A stretch of DNA of 64,000 nt from Pigmentiphaga kullae (GCF_004216695.1 NZ_SGXC01000001.1:1488001-1552000), one strand, 5' to 3'; counted from the stretch's first letter, positions 8,255 to 17,029 are shown. Notes: generated from the letters alone by a model not told the origin. Numbers and translations: made by a program.

Positions 8255-9586
8255 ATGAAAGACTACCTGGCCAGGCTCGAGGCCCGCGGCGACCTGATCG
8301 TCATCGACCGCGAGGTCGATCCCGTCCATGAACTGGCGGCCGTGGCGGTGCAGTTGCAGCGCAAGTCCGGCAAGGCGGTGCTGTTCAACAAGGTGCGCGG
8401 CAGCGACATGCCGGTGGCCATCAACGTCTACAGCAATCACGATCGCCTGTGCGAGATCATCCGCTGCGGCGACAGGAATTTCTGCGAACGGCTGGACGAA
8501 CAGATCCAGGACGCCGCCGGCAACGCCGCGTGGCAGCGCGACGCCGGTCCGCAAGCATGGCGCGAGGGCAAGCTGAGCGACCTGCCGCTGCTGACGCATC
8601 ACGGCCGGGACGGCGGCGCCTACATCACCTCGGGCATCTTCGTCGCCCAGGATCCGCAGACGGGCGTGCCCAACCTGTCGTTCCATCGTTCCCTGTACGT
8701 GTCCGACCAAGAACTGCGCATCCGCCTGGGCAGCTCACACGATCTGTATCGCTACCAGCAGGCCGCCGAAGCGCGCGACCAGCCGCTGGAGGCCGCCATC
8801 CTGATCGGCGCGCCGCCCGAGGTGTTCATGGCGGCCTGCGTGTCGCTGCCGCCCGAAGGCAACGAGCTGGCTCTGGCCTCGGCCATGCGCGGCGAGCCCC
8901 TGCCCATGCGCCCGTGCAAGACCATCGGCCTGTCGGTGCCGGCCGATGCCCAGATCGTGATCGAGGGGCGCATCCTGCCGCACGAGCGCCGTCCCGAGGG
9001 TCCGTTCGGCGAATTCATGGGCTACTACGTCGAGGTGGGCGAGAACCACGTGTTCGAGGTCACCCACGTCTCGTGGCGCGAGGGCGCGGTCTACCACGGG
9101 CTGGTCTGCGGCTCGCACGAGGACCTGCGGCCGCTGGAGGCCGCCACGGCCGCCCGCATCTACAAGCACCTGAAGGGCCAGGTCGCGGGCGTGCTGGACG
9201 TGACGTGCCGCCCCACGGTCATGAATACCATCGTCAAGATCCGCAAGCAGTACGAAGGCCACGCCCAGCACGTCCTGCTGGCCGCCATGGGGTCGCACCT
9301 GGACTACAACAAGCTGTGCGTGGTGGTGGACGAGGACGTGGACATCTACGACATGGAAGAGGTGATATGGGCCTTCCTGACGCGCGGCCGGGCCGATACC
9401 CGGACCATGGTCGTCAAGGATGTGCCCGGCTTCTACCGCGATCCGCACAAGGACCACTGGGGCCGGCTGGGGCTGGATGCGACCAAGCCCTGGGGCCGCG
9501 AGGCCGAGTTCGAACGCAAGCGCATCCCGGGGGATGACGCGGACATGGTGCTGGCCGATTATCTGGCACCCGGGCAGCAACTCTAG
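8255..9586 (+). CDS. UbiD-family decarboxylase, full length
   Basis: Complete UbiD-family enzyme of 443 residues. The catalytic acid pair is Glu248 and Glu253 in PEGPFGEFMGYY. The segments FHRSLYVSDQELRIRLGSSH and MAACVSLPPEGNELALASAM belong to the prFMN-binding domain. The two copies in the window match almost residue for residue from this point on; the differences (for example VTHVGWRKGAVFHG against VTHVSWREGAVYHG) suggest related but not identical substrates. The gene starts 24 bp after the TRAP permease and is followed by a strong terminator, so it is the last gene of the unit. Such enzymes are reversible; context favours decarboxylation after uptake. Confidence 0.94.
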   Translation: MKDYLARLEARGDLIVIDREVDPVHELAAVAVQLQRKSGKAVLFNKVRGSDMPVAINVYSNHDRLCEIIRCGDRNFCERLDEQIQDAAGNAAWQRDAGPQAWREGKLSDLPLLTHHGRDGGAYITSGIFVAQDPQTGVPNLSFHRSLYVSDQELRIRLGSSHDLYRYQQAAEARDQPLEAAILIGAPPEVFMAACVSLPPEGNELALASAMRGEPLPMRPCKTIGLSVPADAQIVIEGRILPHERRPEGPFGEFMGYYVEVGENHVFEVTHVSWREGAVYHGLVCGSHEDLRPLEAATAARIYKHLKGQVAGVLDVTCRPTVMNTIVKIRKQYEGHAQHVLLAAMGSHLDYNKLCVVVDEDVDIYDMEEVIWAFLTRGRADTRTMVVKDVPGFYRDPHKDHWGRLGLDATKPWGREAEFERKRIPGDDADMVLADYLAPGQQL

Positions 9587-9617
9587 TACCGGCGCGGGCC
9601 GTCGTCCGCCAGAAAGC

Positions 9618-9651
9618 AAACAGGGATACGGCGACGTATCCCTGTTTTTTT
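9618..9651 (+). terminator. Rho-independent terminator after the UbiD operon
   Basis: A perfect 13-bp stem (AAACAGGGATACG, loop GCGA, CGTATCCCTGTTT) is followed by further T residues. It lies 32 bp after the UbiD stop and between two convergent genes. The T-run favours plus-strand termination; the short A-run on the other side could give weaker minus-strand termination of the ABC operon. Confidence 0.9.
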
Positions 9652-9692
9652 ATCGGCCCTGGCAAGGGCGCCGGCAGGAGCCGGCGCCGGGC

Positions 9693-10604
9693 TCAGGCGG
9701 CGCTGGCCCGGATGGCTCGCGAGGGGCTGCGGCCGGGCTTGCGGCGTACCAGGCTGATCAGCGTCACGAGCACGAACAGCGCCGTGACCATCTTCAGGTC
9801 CGAGGGCTGGAAGCCGAAGGCCAGCACCAGCGAGATCAGCTGGAAATACACCACCGAACCCAGCACCGGGGCGGCCACCTGCCGGAAGATGGTGCGGTTG
9901 CCGATGATCGCCTCGCCCAGCAGCAGCGAGGCCAGGCCGTTGATCAGCGTGCCGAAACCCATGTTCACGTCGGCGAAACCCTGGTTCTGCGCCAGCAGCC
10001 CGCCGCCGAGCGCGGCGATCAGGTTGGCCAGCCCCAGGCCGACCAGCGTGTAGACCTTCACGTTGACGCCCTGGGCGCGGGCCATGGCCTGGCTCGACCC
10101 CAGCGCGCGCATGGCCATGCCGTGCTGCGTGCCCAGGAACCAGAAGATCAGGCCGATCAGCACCACGTCGATCACGGCCAGGAACACGATGCGGTTGACC
10201 AGGCTGCCGTCGTCGCCGGGCAGGTAGGAGAACAGGTTGGGAAAGTTGAACAGGGCGGTGTTGGGCTGCCCCATGACGCGGATGTCGATGGAATACAGCA
10301 TGGACAGCACCAGGATGCCGCACAGCAGCGTGTTGATCTTGACCCTTTCATGGATGTAGGCCGTGGCGGTGCCGCCCAGGAAGCCGGCCAGGGCGCCGAT
10401 CAGCAGCGCGGACACCGGCTCGAGCCCGATCACCAGGCACTTGGCGGTGACACAGGCGCCGAAGGCCAGCGTGCCTTCGCCGGTCATGTCGGCGAAGCTG
10501 AGAATGCGGAAGGGAATCATCACGGCGATGGCGATCAGGGCATAGATCAGGCCCTGCATCATCCCCATGGGGACCAGGTTCAGGAAGGTGGACAGGAAGT
10601 TCAT
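9693..10604 (-). CDS. ABC transporter permease (TrpY-like, COG4120 type)
   Basis: Membrane permease of 303 residues with about eight to nine hydrophobic segments, of the branched-chain-amino-acid-permease-like fold (FRILSFADMTGEGTLAFGA; later GVNVKVYTLVGLGLANLIAALGG with the EAA-like coupling region). The tail RRKPGRSPSRAIRASAA is basic and cytoplasmic. Five bases separate it from the upstream ATPase gene. With the next two genes it makes an uptake system of the kind called TrpXYZ in Gram-positives, where aromatic amino acids are carried. The substrate here is unknown. Confidence 0.88.
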   Translation of the reverse strand: MNFLSTFLNLVPMGMMQGLIYALIAIAVMIPFRILSFADMTGEGTLAFGACVTAKCLVIGLEPVSALLIGALAGFLGGTATAYIHERVKINTLLCGILVLSMLYSIDIRVMGQPNTALFNFPNLFSYLPGDDGSLVNRIVFLAVIDVVLIGLIFWFLGTQHGMAMRALGSSQAMARAQGVNVKVYTLVGLGLANLIAALGGGLLAQNQGFADVNMGFGTLINGLASLLLGEAIIGNRTIFRQVAAPVLGSVVYFQLISLVLAFGFQPSDLKMVTALFVLVTLISLVRRKPGRSPSRAIRASAA

Positions 10605-10608
10605 GGGT

Positions 10609-11385
10609 TCACGCCGCTGCTAGGAGATGGGATTCGTCGTCGAAGGCGGCGACCAGACGTTCGACGGTCATGCCGCGCTTCTGTTCGCCGGACAGGTCCG
10701 CGATGATGCGTCCCTGCTGCATCATGATCAGCCGGTTGCCATAGGTGATGGCGTGGCTCATGTTGTGGGTCACCATCAGCGTGGTCAGTCCGGTTTCGGA
10801 CACCACGCGCGAGGTCACCTGCATGACCTTCTCGGCGGTCTTGGGATCGAGCGCCGCGGTGTGTTCGTCCAGCAGCAGCAACTGCGGTTCGCGCAGCACC
10901 GCCATCAGCAGCGACAGCGCCTGGCGCTGGCCGCCGGACAGCAGGCCGGCCTGGGCCTTCATGCGGTTTTCCAGGCCCAGTCCGAAGGTTTCCAGGCGGG
11001 CCCGGAATTCGGCCATCATCGTGCCGGTCAGGCCGCGGCCGAAGGTGCGGCGGGCTCCGCGCCGGGCGGCCACGGCCAGGTTCTCCTCGATGCTGAGCGC
11101 GGCCGCCGTGCCCACCGAGGGATCCTGGAACACGCGCGAGATGTATTTCGCGCGCTTGTGCGTGGGCAGGCGCGTGATGTCGTTGCCGTCGATGCGGATA
11201 TGGCCGTCGTCGGGCAGGACCTCGCCGGCCAGCATGTTGAGCAGCGTCGATTTGCCGGCGCCGTTGCCGCCGACGACGACGGCGAAGTCGCCGCGCCGCA
11301 AGCCGAGGGATACCTCGTCGATGGCGATGCGTTCGTCCGGCGTGCCGGCGTGGAAGATTTTCTGCAGTTGGTGGACGTCTAGCAT
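10609..11385 (-). CDS. ABC transporter ATP-binding protein
   Basis: ATPase of 258 residues with Walker A GGNGAGKST, Q-loop SRVFQDPS, signature LSGGQRQALSLLM, Walker B LLLLDEHTAALD and switch His in MVTHNMSHA. It powers the adjacent permease. The second-position Leu and the DEHTAALD variant are typical of the COG1101 group rather than standard LivG/LivF proteins. Gene order on the minus strand is binding protein, ATPase, permease with short gaps, so one transcript is likely. Confidence 0.93.
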   Translation of the reverse strand: MLDVHQLQKIFHAGTPDERIAIDEVSLGLRRGDFAVVVGGNGAGKSTLLNMLAGEVLPDDGHIRIDGNDITRLPTHKRAKYISRVFQDPSVGTAAALSIEENLAVAARRGARRTFGRGLTGTMMAEFRARLETFGLGLENRMKAQAGLLSGGQRQALSLLMAVLREPQLLLLDEHTAALDPKTAEKVMQVTSRVVSETGLTTLMVTHNMSHAITYGNRLIMMQQGRIIADLSGEQKRGMTVERLVAAFDDESHLLAAA

Positions 11386-11411
11386 GAGGTAGGCCTTGAT
11401 GCGGAAACGGG

Positions 11412-12401
11412 CTACTCGACGAAGCAGGCGCAGTCGTCGAACGAAGCGGGGATGGCGAGGCCCAGCTCCTTGAACTTGGTCTTGTTGATGGTGGTGATGT
11501 AGTCGTCCGGTCCCGGGCGCGCCGGCGCGAGCTGCGAGGTGGGCGTGCCCTTGAGGATGCGGTCGGCCAGGACGGCGGCGTTGGTGCCTATGGATTTCAG
11601 CGAGACCGCGTAGTTGGCGGCGGCCATGCCGCTTTTCACGAACTCGGTTTCCGAGCTCAGGATGGGGAACTTCAGTTGCTTGGCCGCGGCCGCCACGGCA
11701 GGAATGGCGGACTGCACCAGATTGGAGCCCGTGATATAGGCAAAGCCTATGCCCCGCAGCAATTGGGCGCGCTGCGGGATGTCGCCCACGGCGTCGACGC
11801 TGACCGGCACGAATTTCAGGCCGGCCCGCCTGGCGGCCTCCTCCAGCTTCTGGGTGGTCACCACGTCGTTGACTTCCCCGGGGTTGTACAGCGAACCGAC
11901 GGACGTCGCATGGGGGAAGAGCTTCTTGCCGAAGGCCAGCGCGGCATCGAAGTCCTGCATGTCCGATGCGCCGGTGAAGCGCGCGCCGCCTTGCTGCCAG
12001 TTGGGCACCAGGCCGGCCTTGACCGGGTCCGTCACCATGGCGAACACCATGGGTGTCTTGCGGTTGGACACCGCCGACAGCGCCGTCTGCGATACCGAGG
12101 TGGTGATGGTCAGGATCAGCTCGGGCGACTTCGACGAGATTTGCGTGAACATCTGCGGCATCAGGGCCTGGGTGAAGTTCGCGTCGCTGTAGACGTAGGT
12201 GGTGTTCTTGCCGTCCACGTAGCCGCGCCGGGCCATTTCTTCCTTGAAGCCTTCGATGGTCTGCGCGATGGAGGGGTGGGGGCCGAGGTTGGCGATGCCG
12301 ATCACGGTCTCGGACGTGGCCGCGCCGGCGTAGCCGAGCAGGGCGGCCGTCGCGGCGTGAAGGACGAGGGCGCGCGGGAAAGACAGGCGGAAAGGAAGCA
12401 T
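11412..12401 (-). CDS. ABC transporter substrate-binding protein (PF04392 type)
   Basis: Periplasmic binding protein of 329 residues from the ATG at 12401; a GTG at 12467 in the same frame would add 22 residues without hydrophobic character. The chosen start puts a signal peptide (FPRALVLHAATAALLGYAGA) at the N-terminus. The body shows the ABC_sub_bind pattern: VIGIANLGPHPSIAQTIEGF, GYVDGKNTTYVYSDA, and FPHATSVGSLYNPGEVNDV. It is the first gene of the minus-strand transporter operon and diverges from the porin gene across a ~350-bp gap. Ligand unknown; family members bind aromatic amino acids or related compounds. Confidence 0.88.
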   Translation of the reverse strand: MLPFRLSFPRALVLHAATAALLGYAGAATSETVIGIANLGPHPSIAQTIEGFKEEMARRGYVDGKNTTYVYSDANFTQALMPQMFTQISSKSPELILTITTSVSQTALSAVSNRKTPMVFAMVTDPVKAGLVPNWQQGGARFTGASDMQDFDAALAFGKKLFPHATSVGSLYNPGEVNDVVTTQKLEEAARRAGLKFVPVSVDAVGDIPQRAQLLRGIGFAYITGSNLVQSAIPAVAAAAKQLKFPILSSETEFVKSGMAAANYAVSLKSIGTNAAVLADRILKGTPTSQLAPARPGPDDYITTINKTKFKELGLAIPASFDDCACFVE

Positions 12402-12751
12402 GGCGTTGGACTCGCTGGAGGGCTTCGAATGCCGAATTTTTAGCACCGAACCACGAGCCGTCCTCACCCTTGCGCGGACGAGTCCCGATCGCCTAGATGT
12501 TCTTGCCTATTTCCTAGATGGGGCGCGCCGGGCCTGTCTGTGCGCGGCGCGCGGCGGGACCGGCGCGTGAAATTGTGGCGATCCATTCCGGATTGCTAGG
12601 AAATCCGCACCGTGTACGCAGACGCTCTTGTAGGGGCGGTCCGGGCTCCCTAGTCTGCGTGGCAGGAAGGCGAATCGGTTCGTCTTTCGCCGGTTCGACA
12701 GAACCGTGACCTTCATCGAGAACATGGGGCCGCCTGGCGCGGGAGAAAGGC
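12402..12751. promoter_or_regulatory. Divergent promoter region with four CTAG sites
   Basis: Non-coding gap between the ABC binding-protein gene (minus) and the porin gene (plus). It contains CCTAGATG twice, at 12492-12499 and 12513-12520, exactly 21 bp (two helical turns) apart, plus CTAG at 12596-12599 (as TTGCTAGG) and 12650-12653 (CCCTAGT). CTAG is usually rare in proteobacterial DNA, so the cluster suggests a regulator-binding array. No clear sigma-70 promoter could be assigned by eye. Confidence 0.45.
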
Positions 12752-13888
12752 ATGAAAAGATGGTTGATCGGAGCGGCCGCGGCCGCCGCGTGCGCGGGTG
12801 CCGCGCACGCGCAGTCCAACGTGACGCTGTATGGTTTCCTGTATAGCGGCCTGCGCTACGTGAACAACAGCGGGGGCCACAGCGTGACGGGCCTGGCCAC
12901 CGGACCTTCGCGCTGGGGCATGCGCGGCAACGAGGACCTGGGCAATGGGCGTTCCGCGCTGTTCACCCTGGAAAGCGGCTTCGACATGGGGTCGGGCAAC
13001 TCGCGCCAGGGCGGGCGGCTGTTCGGCCGCCAGGCTTACGTGGGCCTGAACGACAACGGCCTGGGCACGGTCACCTTCGGCCGGCAGTACGACATGGTGG
13101 CCTCGTTCCTTGCTCCCTATGTGCCGGCCGGCAAGTGGAACGGCTACATGGCGCACCCCGGCGACGTCGACAACCTGAACTTCCAGTTCCGGCTGAACAA
13201 TTCGGTGAAGTACGTCACGCCCGTCATCAACGGCTTCCAGGCCGGCGCGGTGTACAGCTTCGGCGAAGTGGCCGGATCCGGCAAGCAGAACAGCGCCCAC
13301 AGCATGGGGCTGAAGTACAAGTCGGGCGACTTTTCGGTCGCGGCCGCCTACATGCGGGTGAACAATCCGGCCACCGCCGTGTCCGAGGGCAACTGGAACA
13401 CCATCCTGCTGCCGGCCTTCACCTCCACCTCGCAGCGCAACGCCTATACGGTCAGCCCGCAGGCGATGACCACCGTCGGCGTCGCGGCGGACTACCAGGC
13501 GGGCAGCTTCAAGTACGCCGCGGCCTATACCCAGGTGCGCTACGACAAGGTGGGCGGCACGGTGGCGGGCCTGCCGGTAACCGACGCGAAGTACAGCAAC
13601 CTCGACCTGAACGTGGCCTATTCCGTCAACGCCAGCTGGCAGCTCGGCGCGGGATATACCTATACCTTCGGCAAGGTGGATGCCACCGGCTTCAAGCCCA
13701 AGTACCATCAGTTCAACCTGATGACCAACTACTTCCTGTCCAAGCGCACCATCCTGCAACTGGCGGCCATCCACCAGCGCGCCGCGGGCGATGCGCAGAA
13801 CGCGTACATCCTGTACGGCAGCACCGGCGGCGCTTCCTCTTCGCGCGGCCAGACCATGCTGCTTGCGGGTATCTTCCATCTGTTCTGA
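12752..13888 (+). CDS. Outer-membrane porin (Gram-negative porin, Porin_4 type)
   Basis: Outer-membrane general porin of 378 residues. A signal peptide of 20 residues ends GAAHA, and the mature chain opens QSNVTLYGFLYSGLRYVNN, the usual first strand of Burkholderiales porins. Family marks are SRWGMRGNEDLGNG, LFGRQAYVGLNDNGLGTVTFGRQYD and the terminal GIFHLF ending in Phe, the signal for outer-membrane assembly. GGAGAAAGG lies just before the ATG. It sits next to the ABC operon in divergent orientation, so it may supply outer-membrane entry for that system. Pore selectivity cannot be judged. Confidence 0.95.
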   Translation: MKRWLIGAAAAAACAGAAHAQSNVTLYGFLYSGLRYVNNSGGHSVTGLATGPSRWGMRGNEDLGNGRSALFTLESGFDMGSGNSRQGGRLFGRQAYVGLNDNGLGTVTFGRQYDMVASFLAPYVPAGKWNGYMAHPGDVDNLNFQFRLNNSVKYVTPVINGFQAGAVYSFGEVAGSGKQNSAHSMGLKYKSGDFSVAAAYMRVNNPATAVSEGNWNTILLPAFTSTSQRNAYTVSPQAMTTVGVAADYQAGSFKYAAAYTQVRYDKVGGTVAGLPVTDAKYSNLDLNVAYSVNASWQLGAGYTYTFGKVDATGFKPKYHQFNLMTNYFLSKRTILQLAAIHQRAAGDAQNAYILYGSTGGASSSRGQTMLLAGIFHLF

Positions 13889-13902
13889 TTCGTTCGGCAC
13901 GA

Positions 13903-13922
13903 TCCGCCCGCTTGCGGGCGGA
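13903..13922 (+). other. Stem-loop after the porin gene
   Basis: TCCGCCCG, loop CTTG, CGGGCGGA makes a perfect 8-bp GC-rich stem 14 bp after the porin stop and 12 bp before the next ATG. It has no T-run. It may partly terminate or protect the porin mRNA, or hide the ribosome site of the next gene, which shows no obvious Shine-Dalgarno. Confidence 0.5.
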
Positions 13923-13934
13923 CGCCTTGATTCC

Positions 13935-15587
13935 ATGATTCCTCTTCCTTCCGCGCGCAACGGCGCCGCCATCCTGGCCGATACCCTGCACGGATTCGGC
14001 GTGCGCCATGTCCTGCACATTCCCGGCGAAGGCATACTCGAGATCGTCGATGCCCTGGCCGGTCGCCACGCCGACGTGCGCCTGACGTCCTTCCGCCACG
14101 AGGCCGGCATGGCCTATGCCGCGCAGGCGCTGGGCCGCATGGCCGACATGCCGGGCGTCTGCCTGGCCGCCCGCGCCCCGGGCGCCTTGAACACCCTGCT
14201 GGCCGTGCACACGGCCGAGACCGACGCCGCGCCCATGCTGCTGATCGTGGGCCAGGCCGACGCCCGCCAGGCCGGCCGCGATCCGCTCGGGGGGCAGGAT
14301 CTGGGCGAGGTGTTCCGGCCGGTGGCCAAGTCCGTGCTGTACGCCGGCCAGGCCGAGCGCCTGCCCGAGGTCCTGGCGCGCGCCTGGCGCGATGCGATGG
14401 CGGGGCGCAGGGGGCCGGTGGTCGTGATCGTGCCCGAGGATGCCCTGCATCAGGAGGCCCGCGTTCCGGACCTGCCGCCGCCGGCTCCCGTCCATCCCGC
14501 GCCGGCCGCGCACGACCTGGAACAATTGCGCGCCCTGTGCGCCGCCGCGCGCCGGCCCTTGCTGCTACTGGGCGGCACCGGCTGGGACGAGGCATCGCTG
14601 GACCGCGTGTCGGCCTTCGCCGCGCGCGCCGGCTGGCCGGTGGCGACCGCCTATCGCCGCGCGGACTTGATCGACCATGCCGACCCGCGCTTCGTGGGCG
14701 AGACCGGCATAGGCATCGCGCCGGCGCTAGCCGAAGGAGTCGCGCAGGCCGACCTGGTCCTGGCGGTGAACGTCCGTCTGGGCGAGATCAATACCTTCGG
14801 GGCGGGCGGTTTCGGCGGCTTCAAGCTGCTGGAGGCGCCGCTGCCCAGCCAGACGCTGGTGCACGTGCACGCCGAGGCCGGCGAACTCAATCGCGTCTTC
14901 CAGGCCGACCTGGCCATCCAGGCGGGGCCCCGGGAGTTCGCCGCGGCGCTGGATGGCCTGCCGGTGCCGCCGCTTGCCGATGGGGCGTGGTTGACCGGGC
15001 TGCGCGCCGCCCGGGAACGCTACGTGGGAACCGGCGCCTGCGAGGCCCCGCTGGACCTGCGCGAGGCCTTCGAGCAACTGCGCGCGCACCTGCCGGCGCG
15101 CGCCGCCGTGACCGTGGGCGCCGGCGCCTATGCCGTCTGGCTGCACCGCTATTTCGCGCTGCGGCGCGGCGACGCATTGCTGGGGCCCAAGAGCGGCGCC
15201 ATGGGCTACGGCCTGCCCGCGGCCGTGGGCGTGGCGCTGGCCGATCCTTCGCGCCCGGTGGTGGCCGTGGCCGGCGACGGCTGCTTCCTGATGCATGCCG
15301 AGGAACTGGCGACCGCCGTCCAGGAAGGATTGAAGATCCTGGTCCTGGTCGTGAACAACGCGGGCTACGGCGCCATACGCGGCAGCCAGATGCGCCTGTT
15401 CGGCCGCGCCGTCGGGACCGACCTGCGCAATCCTTCCTTCGCCGACTATGCCCGCGCCTTCGGCGCCCATGCCGAGCGGGTCGAGACGACCGACGGTTTC
15501 CTGCCCGCGCTGGAACGGGCCCGCGCGGCAGCCGGGCCGGCGCTGATCGAGCTCGTCGTGCCGGCGTCCGTGGGCAAGCCGGCATGA
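13935..15587 (+). CDS. Thiamine-diphosphate-dependent enzyme (acetolactate-synthase-like)
   Basis: ThDP enzyme of 550 residues with the usual three domains. The N-terminal PYR domain carries the cofactor-activating Glu in SFRHEAGMAYAAQALGR. The C-terminal PP domain has the ThDP/Mg motif VAGDGCFLMHAEELATAVQE ending in VVNNAGYG. The family covers acetolactate synthase, benzoylformate decarboxylase and oxalyl-CoA decarboxylase; the absence of an IlvH small subunit and the context argue against branched-chain synthesis. The ATG at 13935 follows the porin stem-loop and has no clear Shine-Dalgarno. The stop overlaps the flavin oxidoreductase start by 4 bp, so the two are likely produced together. 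Substrate is probably a 2-keto acid. Confidence 0.87.
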   Translation: MIPLPSARNGAAILADTLHGFGVRHVLHIPGEGILEIVDALAGRHADVRLTSFRHEAGMAYAAQALGRMADMPGVCLAARAPGALNTLLAVHTAETDAAPMLLIVGQADARQAGRDPLGGQDLGEVFRPVAKSVLYAGQAERLPEVLARAWRDAMAGRRGPVVVIVPEDALHQEARVPDLPPPAPVHPAPAAHDLEQLRALCAAARRPLLLLGGTGWDEASLDRVSAFAARAGWPVATAYRRADLIDHADPRFVGETGIGIAPALAEGVAQADLVLAVNVRLGEINTFGAGGFGGFKLLEAPLPSQTLVHVHAEAGELNRVFQADLAIQAGPREFAAALDGLPVPPLADGAWLTGLRAARERYVGTGACEAPLDLREAFEQLRAHLPARAAVTVGAGAYAVWLHRYFALRRGDALLGPKSGAMGYGLPAAVGVALADPSRPVVAVAGDGCFLMHAEELATAVQEGLKILVLVVNNAGYGAIRGSQMRLFGRAVGTDLRNPSFADYARAFGAHAERVETTDGFLPALERARAAAGPALIELVVPASVGKPA

Positions 15588-16924
15588 GCGCGCAAGCAAT
15601 GCCGGGCCATCGTTCCGTGATCGTGGTCGGCGCCGGCATCGCCGGGCTGACCGCCGCGTATCGTTTGCGGGCGCTGGGGTTTCGCGTGCGGGTGCTGGAG
15701 TCCGGCGGCCAGCCGGGCGGGCGTGTCGCGCAGGGGCGCGAGGGTCCGATTCCGTACAACACCGGGGCGCGCCTGCTGTATCCCTTCGGCCGGGAATTGC
15801 AGGCCCTGATCGACGAACTGGGCCTGCGCGAGGGCCTGGTGCCTCTGAAGAACCTGGGTGCGGACTGCAGGACCGCCGACGGCACCTACCGCGTGGATCT
15901 GATGCCCGGTTTCGCCGCGATGCATACGCCGGGCCTGGGCTGGCGCGACAAGCTGGGGCTGCTGCGCGCCGGGCTGCACCTGGCCTGGCTGCGCGGCCGT
16001 GCGGACCCGGACCATGCCGTCTCGGCGCTGGCCCACGACGACGAGACGCTGGCCGACTACATCCGGCGCACCGCCGGCAGCCGTGTGCTGGAGCGGCTGG
16101 TCGAGCCTGTCTTTCGCGGCACGCGCAGCTGGAATCCCGAGGACATCTCCGCATCGTTCTACCTGAGCACCACGCCGGGGCTGCTGGGCCACGACACCGT
16201 GTACGTGCCCCGGGGCGGGATGGGCGCGCTGACGGTCGCGCTGGCGGACCGCCTCGAGGTCGAGTGCGATACCGTGGCGACGGCCATCGTCCGCGCGGAC
16301 GACGGGCCTTGCACGGTGCGATACCGCAAGGACGGGGTGGAAGGCGAGGCGACCGCCGACATCGTCGTCTGCGCGACCCAGGGCGCGTACGCGGGGCGGC
16401 TCGTGGCCGGACAGTCGGGGGCCGAGCGCCAGTTGCTGGGCGCCGTACGCTACAACAGTCTGGGCATCGTCCACTACGCGCTGCGCGGGCCGCTGGCGCC
16501 GGCGCTGGAGTTCTCGCTGCGCAGCCGGCCCACGCGCATCGCCACCTGGCAGCAGATGGCGGCGCCGCCCGATGCCGGCGATGCCGAGTCCATCCTGTAC
16601 TGCCAGCTCACGCCCGAGGCGGTGCGGGAAGCCGAACGGCAGGGCTGCACGAACGACGTGGACAGCCTGCTGCGCGACGAGATCCGCGCGCGCCTGCCGG
16701 GCTTCGACCGGCGCCTGGTCTACCGTTTCAATCAGTGGATCGCCTGCAAGCTGCCGGTGTTCTATCCGGGCTATGGCCGCAAGGTGGCGAGCTTCCTGGC
16801 ATGGCAGTCGGCGCAGCGCCGCAGCGTCTATTACTGCGGCGACTACCTGTCGCAATCGCTGGTGAACGGCGCCTGCCGCAGCGGCGCCGAGGCGGCCGCC
16901 GCCATCGCGCGGCATTGGCGGTAA
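15584..16924 (+). CDS. FAD-dependent oxidoreductase (amine-oxidase/protoporphyrinogen-oxidase-like)
   Basis: Flavoprotein of 446 residues. The N-terminal dinucleotide fold reads VIVVGAGIAGLTAAYRL with the following acidic residue in RVLESGGQPGGR. The C-terminal FAD-contact segment is YYCGDYLSQSLVNGACRSG. The overall pattern is that of the amine oxidase superfamily, which also holds phytoene desaturases and HemY. The ATG at 15584 overlaps the ThDP enzyme stop (ATGA). An electron acceptor or amine substrate cannot be identified. The pairing suggests that the ThDP product, or its precursor, is oxidised here. Confidence 0.86.
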   Translation: MSAQAMPGHRSVIVVGAGIAGLTAAYRLRALGFRVRVLESGGQPGGRVAQGREGPIPYNTGARLLYPFGRELQALIDELGLREGLVPLKNLGADCRTADGTYRVDLMPGFAAMHTPGLGWRDKLGLLRAGLHLAWLRGRADPDHAVSALAHDDETLADYIRRTAGSRVLERLVEPVFRGTRSWNPEDISASFYLSTTPGLLGHDTVYVPRGGMGALTVALADRLEVECDTVATAIVRADDGPCTVRYRKDGVEGEATADIVVCATQGAYAGRLVAGQSGAERQLLGAVRYNSLGIVHYALRGPLAPALEFSLRSRPTRIATWQQMAAPPDAGDAESILYCQLTPEAVREAERQGCTNDVDSLLRDEIRARLPGFDRRLVYRFNQWIACKLPVFYPGYGRKVASFLAWQSAQRRSVYYCGDYLSQSLVNGACRSGAEAAAAIARHWR

Positions 16925-17029
16925 GGCGCGCCATGCCGTGGCGGCGGAACCATCTGGCAGGCTACGCCAAGGCATGCATAGAATGGGCTTCCATCAAGGT
17001 TTCCCATCTTTTCGAGGGCGGCGACACCC

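Noticed and set aside
9618-9651. Hairpin as a repeat or attachment site
   Set aside because: The perfect stem plus T-run directly after an operon is best explained as a simple terminator.
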